The notes under the pieces: model-generated | Databases searched by the model: none | What the model was told of the DNA's origin: nothing | Seen by the model: only the letters and a program-made list of their open reading frames with translations | Assembly (NCBI RefSeq): GCF_004912135.1 | Contig: NZ_STGU01000012.1 | Span: 62,001 to 126,000, forward strand | Source of the DNA: Rhizobium rosettiformans W3 | Lineage (GTDB): Bacteria; Pseudomonadota; Alphaproteobacteria; Rhizobiales; Rhizobiaceae | Length of the DNA stretch: 64,000 nt | Direction: 5' to 3' | Made by a program: the position numbers and the translations under genes | Part shown: positions 42,921 to 51,754 of the stretch, in pieces | Layout of the letters: each line of letters starts with the position of its first letter | How positions within the stretch are numbered: position 1 is the stretch's first letter

Positions 42921-43664
42921 ATGCTGCGGAATGAACAGATGACGGGTATGACGGCCCGGCGCCTCGCGCCGATCGAGACAGTGGAGACGACGACCGAGAT
43001 CGCCCTTTCGGGTGTCGCGGCCGTTTGTGATCTCACCGGCGCCATGTACCTGCCGGATCATCGCACCCTCGTGGTCTCGGATCTGCACCTCGAGAAAGGC
43101 GCAGCCTTCGCCAGACGCGGCCAATTGCTGCCCCCTTACGACACGCTTGCCACGCTCCGCATGCTGGAGAATGTGGTGGCGCGATACGAACCGACCACGA
43201 TCGTCAGCCTGGGCGACAATTTCCACGACCGCGTCGGCTCTGCCCTGATGCCCACGCTGTTCCGCGAGATGATTTTCGGCATGGCCGGTGGACGCGATTT
43301 CGTCTGGATCAATGGAAATCATGATCCGGATGGCACCACGGCTCTGCCGGGCATTTCGGTGGATGAATTCTCGCTTGCCGGACTGACCTTCCGGCATGAG
43401 CCCTCGCTCGCCCATGGCAAAGGCGAAGTTGCCGGTCATCTTCACCCCTCGGCGACCGTCCGCCGCCGTGAAAAATCCGTCCGCCGCCCCTGTTTTGCAA
43501 CCGACGGCCTGCGCATGATCATGCCCTCCTTCGGCGTCACCACCGGCGGCCTCGATCTGCGCCACAAGGCCTTCACCGGCCTCTTTGCCCGTACCGATCT
43601 GATCGCCCACCTCCTCGGCCGCGACCGGATCTACTCCGTGCGCTATGGTAATCTGTTGGGCTAA
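42921..43664 (+). CDS. pdeM: ligase-associated DNA damage response endonuclease PdeM
   Basis: Calcineurin-like metallophosphoesterase of about 247 residues. The metal-site motifs are in order: VVSDLHLEKGAAFARRGQL (D-x-H), SLGDNFHD (GD), WINGNHDPD (GNHD), HGKGEVAGHLHPSATVRR (GHxHP). PdeM proteins accompany Lhr-type helicases and LigD-type ligases in bacterial repair islands. The start is uncertain: ATGs at 42921, 42939 and 42948 are all possible; the first has GAGG close upstream. No ligase or exonuclease partner is adjacent in this window. Confidence 0.88.
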   Translation: MLRNEQMTGMTARRLAPIETVETTTEIALSGVAAVCDLTGAMYLPDHRTLVVSDLHLEKGAAFARRGQLLPPYDTLATLRMLENVVARYEPTTIVSLGDNFHDRVGSALMPTLFREMIFGMAGGRDFVWINGNHDPDGTTALPGISVDEFSLAGLTFRHEPSLAHGKGEVAGHLHPSATVRRREKSVRRPCFATDGLRMIMPSFGVTTGGLDLRHKAFTGLFARTDLIAHLLGRDRIYSVRYGNLLG

Positions 43665-43667
43665 CCG

Positions 43668-44471
43668 TCAATCCTTGCGGAAGATCAGGCTTGCGGCCCA
43701 GCCTGTGATGAGGGCGAGCAGCACCGCGAAGGCGCCGTAGGCGAGGGGGCGCTGATGGGCAGCCTCTGTGATCGCCTCTTCGAGACCGGTCTTGATGACG
43801 CGCAGCGGCAGTTCTTTTTCGGCGATGAACTGCCCCGACTTGAAGAGATAGGCATGCACCATGTGTACGCCGTTCGGGATATTGGCGGGGAGCCGGAGCG
43901 TCGCCTTGAACAGGCTGGACGACACAAAGCGCACGCCGCCGGTATCGCGCTGGTAAAGTCCGCCGGACTGCTTTAGCCGTCGAAAGGCATCGCGAAACTC
44001 ACCAAGATTGGCAGCATTGCTGATAAAGCCCGTGGGCGTCAGCGCCACGTGATCGATCCCGATGCCAAGCGAGGTCAGGACATCGTCGGGTGCGATTTCT
44101 TCCACCGGCCGCGTGCTGGCCAGCGAATAGGAGATCGGCATCTGCTCGAAGGTTAGCGACGTGCGGTTCACCCAGATCCCGAAGAGCCGTTCTTTCCGGC
44201 GCACGGTCGTCCAGTCGCGCGGTCCCTCGAGCGTGACCACCACGTCATACTGGCCGATCGCCAGCAGCAACTGGTCGGTACTCGTCAGCGCCCCGAAAAT
44301 CGTGAGGTCGGCGCCGGAGAAATCCGAGGTGATGGCGATTTCGCTGGTCGAGGTTCCGATGTCCAGCCCTTCGGTTTCCGCAAGCTGCGACGTCAGCGGA
44401 TCCTGCGCCGCAACCGGGATCGGCAGCGATGTGAGAACGAGCAAAGCGAGGGCGAGGAGAGGTGAACGCAT
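43668..44471 (-). CDS. TIGR02186 family membrane-anchored protein
   Basis: 267 residues with a signal peptide (LALALLVLTSLPIPVAAQ), a periplasmic domain (SEIAITSDFSGADLTIFGAL, VVVTLEGPRDWTTVRRKERL, FGIWVNRTSLTFEQMPISY) and a C-terminal membrane helix (AYGAFAVLLALITGWAASLI). This is the alphaproteobacterial TIGR02186 family, normally adjacent to a TauE/SafE permease, as here, one base apart. Probably a partner of the exporter; biochemical role unknown. It converges on pdeM with three bases between the stops. Confidence 0.88.
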   Translation of the reverse strand: MRSPLLALALLVLTSLPIPVAAQDPLTSQLAETEGLDIGTSTSEIAITSDFSGADLTIFGALTSTDQLLLAIGQYDVVVTLEGPRDWTTVRRKERLFGIWVNRTSLTFEQMPISYSLASTRPVEEIAPDDVLTSLGIGIDHVALTPTGFISNAANLGEFRDAFRRLKQSGGLYQRDTGGVRFVSSSLFKATLRLPANIPNGVHMVHAYLFKSGQFIAEKELPLRVIKTGLEEAITEAAHQRPLAYGAFAVLLALITGWAASLIFRKD

Positions 44472-44472
44472 C

Positions 44473-45390
44473 TCAACCTCCGATCGCCAGCGAGTAGATG
44501 TCGTCAGGCGTTACGACCAGCTCGATCGCGAGGCGCACGCCGACGGCCAGCACGAGCAGGCCGAGCAGGGCGCGCAGTTGCTCCCCGCGCAGCTTCTGGC
44601 CGACGCGCACGCCGTATTGCGCCCCGATTACGCCTGCGACCATCAGGATGAAGGCGAGCACGATATCGACGGAATAGTTGGTCGCGGCCTGGACGATCGT
44701 GGTGTAGGCGGTGGTGAAGATGATCTGGAAGAGCGAGGTGCCGACGACGACATTGGTCGGGATGCGGAGCAGATAGATCATGGCGGGCACCATGATGAAG
44801 CCGCCGCCCACACCCATGACCGAGGTCAGGATGCCGATGCCGAAGCCAAGCGCCAGGATCGGGATGACGCTCAGATAGATCTTCGACTTCTTAAAGCGCA
44901 TCTTGAAGGGCAGGCGGTGCACCCAGTTGTGCTGGCCGGGCCGCTTCAGCGGTGCCGCCTCGTTTCGCGCGGCGCGCCTGAGCGCCCGCAGGCTTTCCGC
45001 CAGCATCAGCCCCCCGACCGTGCCGAGGAAGACGACGTAGAGGAGCGAGATGATCAGGTCGAGCTGACCGAGGCGTCTGAGCCAGGAAAAGATGTAGACA
45101 CCGATCGTCGCGCCGACGAGACCGCCGACAAGCAGGACCGTGCCGAGCTTCATGTCCAGCGTTCCGCGCCGGAAATGCGAGATGGCACCAGAGACCGAGG
45201 AGGCCACCACCTGGTTTGCACCGGTCGCGACCGCGACCACGGGCGGGATGTTGTAGAAGATCAGAAGTGGGGTGATGAGGAAGCCGCCGCCCACGCCGAA
45301 CATGCCCGAGAGGAAACCGACAGCCGCGCCCATGCCGAGGATGATGAACACGTTGACCGACAACTCGGCGATCGGCAGATAGATCGTCAC
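44473..45390 (-). CDS. TauE/SafE family sulfite/sulfonate exporter
   Basis: 305 residues with about eight membrane helices in two repeats; both repeats carry the family signature (GFLSGMFGVGGGFLITPLLI and GILTSVMGVGGGFIMVPAMI). It probably moves sulfite, organosulfonates or related anions across the inner membrane. It is translationally linked to the TIGR02186 gene (one-base gap), a conserved arrangement in Rhizobiales. The start at ATG 45390 opens MTIYLPIAELSVNVFIILG. Confidence 0.9.
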   Translation of the reverse strand: MTIYLPIAELSVNVFIILGMGAAVGFLSGMFGVGGGFLITPLLIFYNIPPVVAVATGANQVVASSVSGAISHFRRGTLDMKLGTVLLVGGLVGATIGVYIFSWLRRLGQLDLIISLLYVVFLGTVGGLMLAESLRALRRAARNEAAPLKRPGQHNWVHRLPFKMRFKKSKIYLSVIPILALGFGIGILTSVMGVGGGFIMVPAMIYLLRIPTNVVVGTSLFQIIFTTAYTTIVQAATNYSVDIVLAFILMVAGVIGAQYGVRVGQKLRGEQLRALLGLLVLAVGVRLAIELVVTPDDIYSLAIGG

Positions 45391-45477
45391 GTCAGGACCT
45401 CAAATGCAGGCAGCCGCGCACTCGGGCGCGGTCACATCAGGGCTTCCCGCCCTTTGCTCTTACTCATGCTGGGTGGC

Positions 45478-45501
45478 AGCAAGTCCTTGATCGGACTTGC
45501 T
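45478..45501. repeat. inverted repeat downstream of podJ
   Basis: AGCAAGTCC-TTGATC-GGACTTGCT, perfect 9 bp arms, in the 204 bp gap between podJ and the TauE gene. No U-run follows on the minus strand. It could be a 3' stabilising hairpin for podJ mRNA or an operator for the TauE gene. Confidence 0.5.
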
Positions 45502-45594
45502 CCCTATCGAATTCTTTCTTGCGCCTCGCGGCCAATCAAGTCAATTCGCGAGCCCGTCATAGACCCTGATTCGCGGTCTTTTGTGACAGGCGCA

Positions 45595-48500
45595 TCATTT
45601 GTTGCGCTGGAGCAGTTCCGTCACCAGCTTGTCCGTCACCTGGCCCGTCGGGTTTTCCCCGATGGAGGTCTGGAAAGCCTTGATCGCAGCCACCGTTTTC
45701 GCGCCCATCACGCCGTCGGGTGCACCGGCGTCGAAGCCGTTCTTGTTGAGAATGGCCTGGATGTTGCGGATTGCCTTCTTCATGTCGACGCTCGCCGTCT
45801 TCAGGCCCTTGCCGGCCCATTCGTCCGGCGTATTGGCGGAGTTTGCGTCCGGGTTCAGCTCCTTCGGCTTCCACGAGTCCACGTCAGCGCGCGCACGCTC
45901 CAGTTGGTCCGGCTTCAGCGCATTGGCCACTTCGTCACGCTTCTGGGCGGCATCGGTATCGCCACCCTTGGCAGCAATCGCGAACCACTTGTAGGAGGCG
46001 ACGAGATCCTGAGCGGTGCCGTTGCCACGGGCGCTGAGGATCGCCAGGTTGAACTGGCTGTCCGACACGCCGTATTCGGAGGCCTTGGTGAACCACTCGA
46101 CCGCCTTCGCATAATCCTGTGCGCCATCCTTGCCCGAGGCGTAGATGACGGCGAGGTTGTGCATGGCGCTGGCATTGCCAGCATTGGCGGCCATCTCGTA
46201 GTAGCGCTTCGCTTCCGCGATATTGGGTGCGACGCCCGTTCCCTTTTCAAGGAAGTTCGCAAGGCGGTACTGGGCGAGCGCGAAGCCCTTGTCGGCGGAA
46301 AGGCGGTACCACTTGGCCGCTTCGGCGAAGTCATTTGCGACGCCCCGGCCGTCCGTATAGCGCGCGCCGATTTCGAAGAGCGCCAGCGGATCGCCGTTCT
46401 TGGCAGCAATCGACAGGGACGGCGGCGTGATCTCGGCGGGTACGACGATCTCGGCCGATGGCGCGGCCGGCTGGATCTCCTCGGCCACCACCACCTTGGC
46501 AGGTTCGGCGGGCGCGGGGGCGAGCGTCGAGGCAACCGGTGCGGCTACGGAGGGCTCGAGCGTCTGTGTGGGACCAGTCGGAGCCGGCGCCATTAGGGCG
46601 TTGACGGGTGCGGCATTGCCGGCCTGGACAGGTTCGGCTGAGACCACATCCGATGCCGCAGCGATCGGCTCGTCCGTCTCGGCGGGAGCCTCCGCCATAT
46701 CCGAAGCGGGCAGGGCCGTCGGCTCCACCACTGTATTGGCTTCGACGCCGGTCTCGACTGCATCACCCGGTGCCGCATCGGCCGGAACCGCTTCACTGGT
46801 CTGTTCTGCGGCGGATTGCTCGACAACGGCCGGCGCTTCGCTGCGGGTCAGCGTGTTGACCAGCGGCATGGCCATGGCGGCGAGCAGGATAGCACCGACG
46901 GCCATCAGGATCGGCCGGCGATAGCGGGCAAACAGCGAAGGCTCGCCGCCCTTGGCCTTGGCCTTCACGTCGGCCATTGTCTTGTTGCCGGATGGGGCGG
47001 CCTTCTGGGCGCGGTCCATCTCCATGGCGGCCGCCTGCGCGGCGCGGCGTGCAGCTGCGATGTAATCGGTCCGGTCGCCATTGTCCTCGGCAGCCGTGCC
47101 AGGCTTTGCCGCCTGCTGGCTGGCGCGCACGCGCTCCAGGATCTTGCGCACGTCCGGTGCGCCAGACCCCGGCTCCAGCAATTCATTGGCATCATCCGGC
47201 GGGATCACGTCGACCGGATCGATCGATGGCGCGGGGTCGATGGTCTGGCGAGCCTCGACGGGTGCCTTCGGGGCCTTCTTGCCGGGCATCAGCTTCTTGC
47301 CGAGACCCGCAAGCAGGCTCGGCTTGGCGGCCTTCTTCTCGCGCGCGGCGTCGATGACCGGCAGGGCCGTCATGGTCTGGGCAAAGTCGTCGGCAGCCGC
47401 GAGCAGTTCCTCGTCGATCGGATGGGGAGCTTCTACGGCAGCCTCGGCGACCACGCGCTCCGGCTGCGATGCGGCGACAGGCATTTCGGCAGCCCGCTGC
47501 TGCGGTGCGCTCGTAAGTGGTGCCTGGCCGAAGAGCGGTGCGGGTTCCGTGTGGTAGCTCGGATGATGCAGCTCATCGAGCCGGCCGGCGATCTGCACGA
47601 GCGTGTCGTGCAGCGCTTCGAAGGTCCGATGGGTGCGCTCTTCCGAGTGGCGGGTGTAGTCTTCGAGCTGCCGCAGGTGATCGGACAGCGCAGAAAGCGC
47701 CGAGATGTCTGCGGCATTCGCCTGAGAGCCCGTCGGGAAACGCTGCGTGAAATTCGCCATGACCGTTTCGGCGGCCTGGCGGGCGGCTTCGATGATGTAT
47801 TCGTCGCTGGTCGCCACATAGTCTTCCAGCGCGGAGATGCGGCCTGCGACCTCGGGGTCCGCCGGCGACGGCTGGCTGATCAAAGCCGAGAGATGGGCAA
47901 TCTGGTCTTCGAGCCCCTTGAGGCTGGCGCTCTCGCCACCGACCGGACCCGTGGAGCTCGTCTCCTCCAGCCGGTCGACAACGGCATTCAACCGGTCTTC
48001 GAGATTGCGCAACGCGCTGTCGTCGATGACGGCAACGGCCTGCGGTGCGTCCAGTTCTTCGATGCGCCGCGCGAGGATTTCCAGCCGGTCGGCAAGGCGA
48101 TCATTGACGCTGCCGCCATCGAGCGCATCGATTTTGCGGGAGATGTCGGCGAGGTAGCCGGTCAGTTCCGGAGCCGGGGCGGGCTTCTGCACCTTCTCCA
48201 GCATGTAGGAGAGCTGGTCGAGGCGCTCCTCGAGGCGAACCGTGCCCTGCTCGGCGGACAGCTGCTCGATCCGCTCGGTCAGAAGTTCCAGCCGTTCGGC
48301 CATTTCGCGCGAGACGTCATACTGGGGTGACCGGTGGTCCGAGATTGTCTCGATCTGACGGGCCAGACCGGAGAGCCGCTCCTCCAGGCGATGGAAGGTG
48401 GCGGGATCGTTGCCCGGGCCGGTGTTGCGGCTGCCGGCGGCAATCGCCCGGGTGATCTCGTCGAGACGCGTGTCGAGCGCTGCAAATTGCTCCATCACCA

Positions 48501-49404
48501 TGCGCTCGTTCGGATCGATATGCGCACCGATATGTTCAAGCGCGGCAGCAACGGTCACGAGCTTTTCTTCAAGCGCCCGGATGGTGCGCGTGTCGCCCAT
48601 GCCGCCGAGCTGCGACTTGATGTCATCGAGGCGGTCCGCGATGCGGATGATCTCGTCACGCATGGCGCCCGTGTCGAGACCGTCGAGCCGAACCTCGACA
48701 TCGTCCCAGCGGCGCTCCATGCGACGCACGGAGTCCTCGCGGGCAAGGCCATCCATCAGCGAGCGGAGTTCGTTGAAATCGTCACGCAGACCGTCCGTGC
48801 CCGGGGCCTTCAGGCCCTCAAGCCGCTGAATGCTTTCGGCAAGGCGGGCGATATCCTGGCGCATGTCGTCCTGCGGACGGCTCTCCTCGGCCAAGGCGCG
48901 GATCGAGCGCATCTCGTTTCTGAGACCGGCAATCTCGTGAGATAGGCTCTCGGCGATGTCGCGCTTGAGTTCCTGGCGCAGGCCGCTGAGCGCCTCGGTA
49001 AACTCGGAACCTGCGCGTGCAGGCGCGGCGGCACGGGTCGGATAGACGGGTTGCGATTCAGCGAGCGGCGGCAGGGGCTGGCGCAGCGGCGCGCGCGCCG
49101 GCAGCTCGTCGCTGCGGCTGTACAGGCTGCGATCGCCGCCACGGATGCGACTTTCTTCCAGCGCCCGCTGACGCTGGCGGATCTCGGCTAGCGGATCAGG
49201 CCGCTGATCGCGGTCGCTGCGGACAGGATCGTCGGCGCGACGACCGGGGATGACACGCGGTGCAGGCTCGTCTGCGCGGCTGCGGGCGGCCTGCTGGCCG
49301 ATCAGGCCTTCGATCCGCGCCTCAAGCCCTTCGATTGTGCGGCTCAACGCATCCAGGGAGGATGGGCTGCCGGGCCGTTGGGTCTGGGATCGCGATCCGT
49401 TCAT
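45595..49404 (-). CDS. podJ: PodJ-like polar organelle development protein
   Basis: 1269 residues. The architecture is that of PodJ: a long cytoplasmic coiled-coil region (about 15-650; SLDALSRTIEGLEARIEGLI and many leucine heptads), a linker, one membrane helix (about 831-853, YRRPILMAVGAILLAAMAMP), a Pro/Ala-rich periplasmic stretch, at least four Sel1 repeats (about 995-1160; LFEIGARYTDGRGVANDFAE first) and a C-terminal peptidoglycan-binding domain (about 1208-1266; GFDAGAPDGVMGAKTVAAIK). In Caulobacter and Agrobacterium PodJ organises the pole and division-linked growth. ATG 49404 begins MNGSRSQTQR. Its upstream region carries two GANTC sites and a CtrA-like motif. Confidence 0.9.
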   Translation of the reverse strand: MNGSRSQTQRPGSPSSLDALSRTIEGLEARIEGLIGQQAARSRADEPAPRVIPGRRADDPVRSDRDQRPDPLAEIRQRQRALEESRIRGGDRSLYSRSDELPARAPLRQPLPPLAESQPVYPTRAAAPARAGSEFTEALSGLRQELKRDIAESLSHEIAGLRNEMRSIRALAEESRPQDDMRQDIARLAESIQRLEGLKAPGTDGLRDDFNELRSLMDGLAREDSVRRMERRWDDVEVRLDGLDTGAMRDEIIRIADRLDDIKSQLGGMGDTRTIRALEEKLVTVAAALEHIGAHIDPNERMVMEQFAALDTRLDEITRAIAAGSRNTGPGNDPATFHRLEERLSGLARQIETISDHRSPQYDVSREMAERLELLTERIEQLSAEQGTVRLEERLDQLSYMLEKVQKPAPAPELTGYLADISRKIDALDGGSVNDRLADRLEILARRIEELDAPQAVAVIDDSALRNLEDRLNAVVDRLEETSSTGPVGGESASLKGLEDQIAHLSALISQPSPADPEVAGRISALEDYVATSDEYIIEAARQAAETVMANFTQRFPTGSQANAADISALSALSDHLRQLEDYTRHSEERTHRTFEALHDTLVQIAGRLDELHHPSYHTEPAPLFGQAPLTSAPQQRAAEMPVAASQPERVVAEAAVEAPHPIDEELLAAADDFAQTMTALPVIDAAREKKAAKPSLLAGLGKKLMPGKKAPKAPVEARQTIDPAPSIDPVDVIPPDDANELLEPGSGAPDVRKILERVRASQQAAKPGTAAEDNGDRTDYIAAARRAAQAAAMEMDRAQKAAPSGNKTMADVKAKAKGGEPSLFARYRRPILMAVGAILLAAMAMPLVNTLTRSEAPAVVEQSAAEQTSEAVPADAAPGDAVETGVEANTVVEPTALPASDMAEAPAETDEPIAAASDVVSAEPVQAGNAAPVNALMAPAPTGPTQTLEPSVAAPVASTLAPAPAEPAKVVVAEEIQPAAPSAEIVVPAEITPPSLSIAAKNGDPLALFEIGARYTDGRGVANDFAEAAKWYRLSADKGFALAQYRLANFLEKGTGVAPNIAEAKRYYEMAANAGNASAMHNLAVIYASGKDGAQDYAKAVEWFTKASEYGVSDSQFNLAILSARGNGTAQDLVASYKWFAIAAKGGDTDAAQKRDEVANALKPDQLERARADVDSWKPKELNPDANSANTPDEWAGKGLKTASVDMKKAIRNIQAILNKNGFDAGAPDGVMGAKTVAAIKAFQTSIGENPTGQVTDKLVTELLQRNK

Positions 49405-49798
49405 GGTTCTGCTCGCCTCGATGATGCCGGACGATGCTTGCGTCCGAATGCGTCCGGGTGCTCCATTTCGGCTTCGACAAAGGCGCCTGCCGTAACGGCA
49501 GGCAGGTGAGTCGGAATCGCGGATGGATCACCAGCTTTCAAACGCAACCTTTCATGAAACATGGTAAACAAGCCGTTAAGCTTCGCCTGAAATTCGCTAA
49601 CGGCAGCACCTTCCGCGCTCACGTCACGCCCCGCGCAAGCGGCTTCCGTTAGGACCATCCGCTAAAGCGAAAGTGACGCCCGCAACCGGCAAAAATGCCG
49701 CGGGAGAAAATTTTGACGTTTACGCGCACGTCAATTATTTGTATAAGCCTGAACAGTCCGATCCCGTCGGAACCGAAGTCTCTGGAGGAAGATGACCG
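49405..49798. other. podJ-fadE intergenic region
   Basis: 394 bp with divergent promoters and no credible gene. On the podJ side are GANTC sites at 49508-49512 and 49514-49518, and TTAA-N7-TTTAC on the minus strand (49564-49579), one base off a CtrA box. On the fadE side are the LiuR-type operator at 49713-49734 and a -10-like TATAAG at 49742-49747. Confidence 0.7.
49713..49734 (+). promoter_or_regulatory. LiuR-type double operator before the fadE-fadA-fadB operon
   Basis: 22 bp element of two overlapping 16 bp sites, TTGACGTTTACGCGCA and TTTACGCGCACGTCAA, offset by 6 bp exactly as at 6769-6790. It lies 65 bp before fadE and spans a -35-like TTTACG, 17 bp ahead of TATAAG. A repressor bound here would block initiation. 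Confidence 0.7.
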
Positions 49799-51592
49799 AT
49801 GCCTGTCTACAAGGCCCCCGTGAACGACACGCTTTTCATTCTCAACGACGTCCTTGGTCTCGAGCGGTACAACAATCTGCCGGGCTTTGAAGACGCGACC
49901 CCCGATATGATCGAAGCGATCATCGGCGAGGCGGCCAAGCTGGCGGAAGAGCAGCTTTTCCCGCTCAACCTCTCCGGCGACCAGGAAGGTTGCGTTCGGT
50001 CGGATGACGGTTCGGTCAAGACGCCGAAGGGTTTCAAGGAGGCCTATGACGCCTATTGTCAGGGCGGTTGGCTGGGCCTTGCCGTCCCGGCGGAGTTCGG
50101 TGGCCAGGGTCTGCCCTACACCCTGCATTCGGCCGTCGGTGAATACATGTCCTCGGCCAACATGGCGCTGATGATGTATCCGGGTCTGACTCAGGGTGCG
50201 ATCGCGGCCATCCTGGAGCATGGCTCCGACGAGCAGAAGCAGAAGTACCTGCCGAAGATGGTCGAGGGTGTCTGGACCGGCACGATGAACCTCACCGAGC
50301 CCCATTGCGGCACCGACCTCGGCCTGCTGCGCACCAAGGCGGTTCCGAACGGCGACGGTTCCTACAAGATTTCTGGCCAGAAGATCTTCATCTCGGCCGG
50401 CGAGCACGACATGTCGGATAACATTATCCACCTCGTGCTGGCGCGCATCGAAGGTGCGCCCGAGGGCACCAAGGGTATCTCGCTCTTCATCGTGCCGAAG
50501 TTCATGGTCGGCGACGACGGCTCCGTCGGCGCGCGCAATGGCGTCACCTGCGGTGCGATCGAGCACAAGATGGGCATCCACGGCAACGCCACCTGCGTGA
50601 TGAACTATGACGAGGCGACCGGTTATCTGATCGGTGCCGAGAACAAGGGTCTGGCTGCCATGTTCGTCATGATGAACGAGGCCCGCCTCGGCGTTGGTCT
50701 GCAGGGCCTGTCGATCTCTGAGATCGCCTATCAGAATGCCGCTAACTATGCCCGCGAACGCATCCAGGGTCGCTCTCTCTCCGGTGCCAAGGCGCCGGAA
50801 AAGAAGGCCGATCCGATCATCGTGCATCCGGACATCCGCCGCGCACTCTTGACCATCAAGTCCTTCAACGAGGCCGGTCGCGCCTTCACGCTCTGGACCG
50901 CATTGAAGTCCGATATCGCGCATCGCTCGGGTGATGCCGCCGAAAAGCAGCTGGCAGACGACGTTCTCGGCCTGATGACGCCGATCCTCAAGGGTGTCCT
51001 GACCGACAAGGGCTTCGACCATGCGGTCATGGCCCAGCAGGTCTATGGCGGCCACGGCTACATCGAAGAATGGGGCATGAGCCAGTATGTCCGTGATGCA
51101 CGCATCGCGATGATCTATGAAGGTGCGAACGGCATCCAGGCGCTGGACCTCGTTGGCCGCAAGCTCGGCCTTAATGGCGGTCGCGCCGTGATGGCGCTGT
51201 TCAAGGAAATCGGCGATTTCTGCGAAGAGCATCGCAATGACGAAAAGATGGCCTTCTTCACCAAGGGCCTAAAGAAGGGCTTGAACGACCTGCAGGCTTC
51301 CACCATGTGGTTCATGCAGAATGCGATGGCCAAGCCCGACAACGCCGGCGCCGGATCGACCGATTACATGCACCTCTTCGGTCTCGTCGTGCTCGGCTAC
51401 ATGTGGGCCAAGATGGCCAAGGCCGCCAACGACAACCTTGCCGCAGGCTCTGGCGATGCCGAATACTACAAGAACAAGCTGTTGACCGGCCGCTTCTACA
51501 TGGAAAAGGTCATGCCGGAGACGGCCCTGCGCAAGGCCCGCATCGAGACCGGCGCCGACAGCCTGATGGAAATGGCCGCGGAAGCGTTTTGA
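49799..51592 (+). CDS. acyl-CoA dehydrogenase with C-terminal extension (FadE type)
   Basis: FAD enzyme of 597 residues catalysing the first oxidation of acyl-CoA. The flavin and substrate motifs [20 protein letters not shown] and ISAGEHDM are present, and the catalytic base is Glu in [19 protein letters not shown]. The extra C-terminal domain (about 470-597) is that of longer bacterial acyl-CoA dehydrogenases of the AidB/FadE type. GGAGGA lies before ATG 49799. It heads an operon with thiolase and the multifunctional protein, under the palindromic operator. Confidence 0.93.
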   Translation: MPVYKAPVNDTLFILNDVLGLERYNNLPGFEDATPDMIEAIIGEAAKLAEEQLFPLNLSGDQEGCVRSDDGSVKTPKGFKEAYDAYCQGGWLGLAVPAEFGGQGLPYTLHSAVGEYMSSANMALMMYPGLTQGAIAAILEHGSDEQKQKYLPKMVEGVWTGTMNLTEPHCGTDLGLLRTKAVPNGDGSYKISGQKIFISAGEHDMSDNIIHLVLARIEGAPEGTKGISLFIVPKFMVGDDGSVGARNGVTCGAIEHKMGIHGNATCVMNYDEATGYLIGAENKGLAAMFVMMNEARLGVGLQGLSISEIAYQNAANYARERIQGRSLSGAKAPEKKADPIIVHPDIRRALLTIKSFNEAGRAFTLWTALKSDIAHRSGDAAEKQLADDVLGLMTPILKGVLTDKGFDHAVMAQQVYGGHGYIEEWGMSQYVRDARIAMIYEGANGIQALDLVGRKLGLNGGRAVMALFKEIGDFCEEHRNDEKMAFFTKGLKKGLNDLQASTMWFMQNAMAKPDNAGAGSTDYMHLFGLVVLGYMWAKMAKAANDNLAAGSGDAEYYKNKLLTGRFYMEKVMPETALRKARIETGADSLMEMAAEAF

Positions 51593-51599
51593 TCTTCCC

Positions 51600-51711
51600 C
51601 TTCTCCCCAGCGGGGAGAAGTTGGCCCAAAGGGCCGGATGAGGGGGCGCTTGCGCAATCGGCCCCCTCATCGCCTCGCATTCGCTCGGCACTTCTCCCCG
51701 CTGGGGAGAAG
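51600..51711. repeat. RIME-like palindromic repeat inside the fad operon
   Basis: Nested inverted repeats: CTTCTCCCC-AGC-GGGGAGAAG at 51600-51620 and CTTCTCCCC-GCT-GGGGAGAAG at 51691-51711 flank an inner pair GATGAGGGGGC (51637-51647) and GCCCCCTCATC (51661-51671). This matches the style of the Rhizobium intergenic mosaic elements, many copies of which occur in rhizobial genomes. It fills most of the 162 bp gap between fadE and fadA. Confidence 0.8.
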
Positions 51712-51754
51712 AGGGAAAATTCCGGCGCCCCTGCGCGCCCAAGGGAGAGAGACG

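Noticed and set aside
44161..46596. Plus-strand open frame of about 810 codons
   Set aside because: Antisense to the TIGR02186, TauE and podJ genes; its sequence is charged low-complexity without motifs.
47000..49400. Repeated-looking coiled-coil DNA in podJ as a tandem repeat or CRISPR-like array
   Set aside because: The similarity is at the heptad/protein level only; there are no identical spaced DNA repeats.
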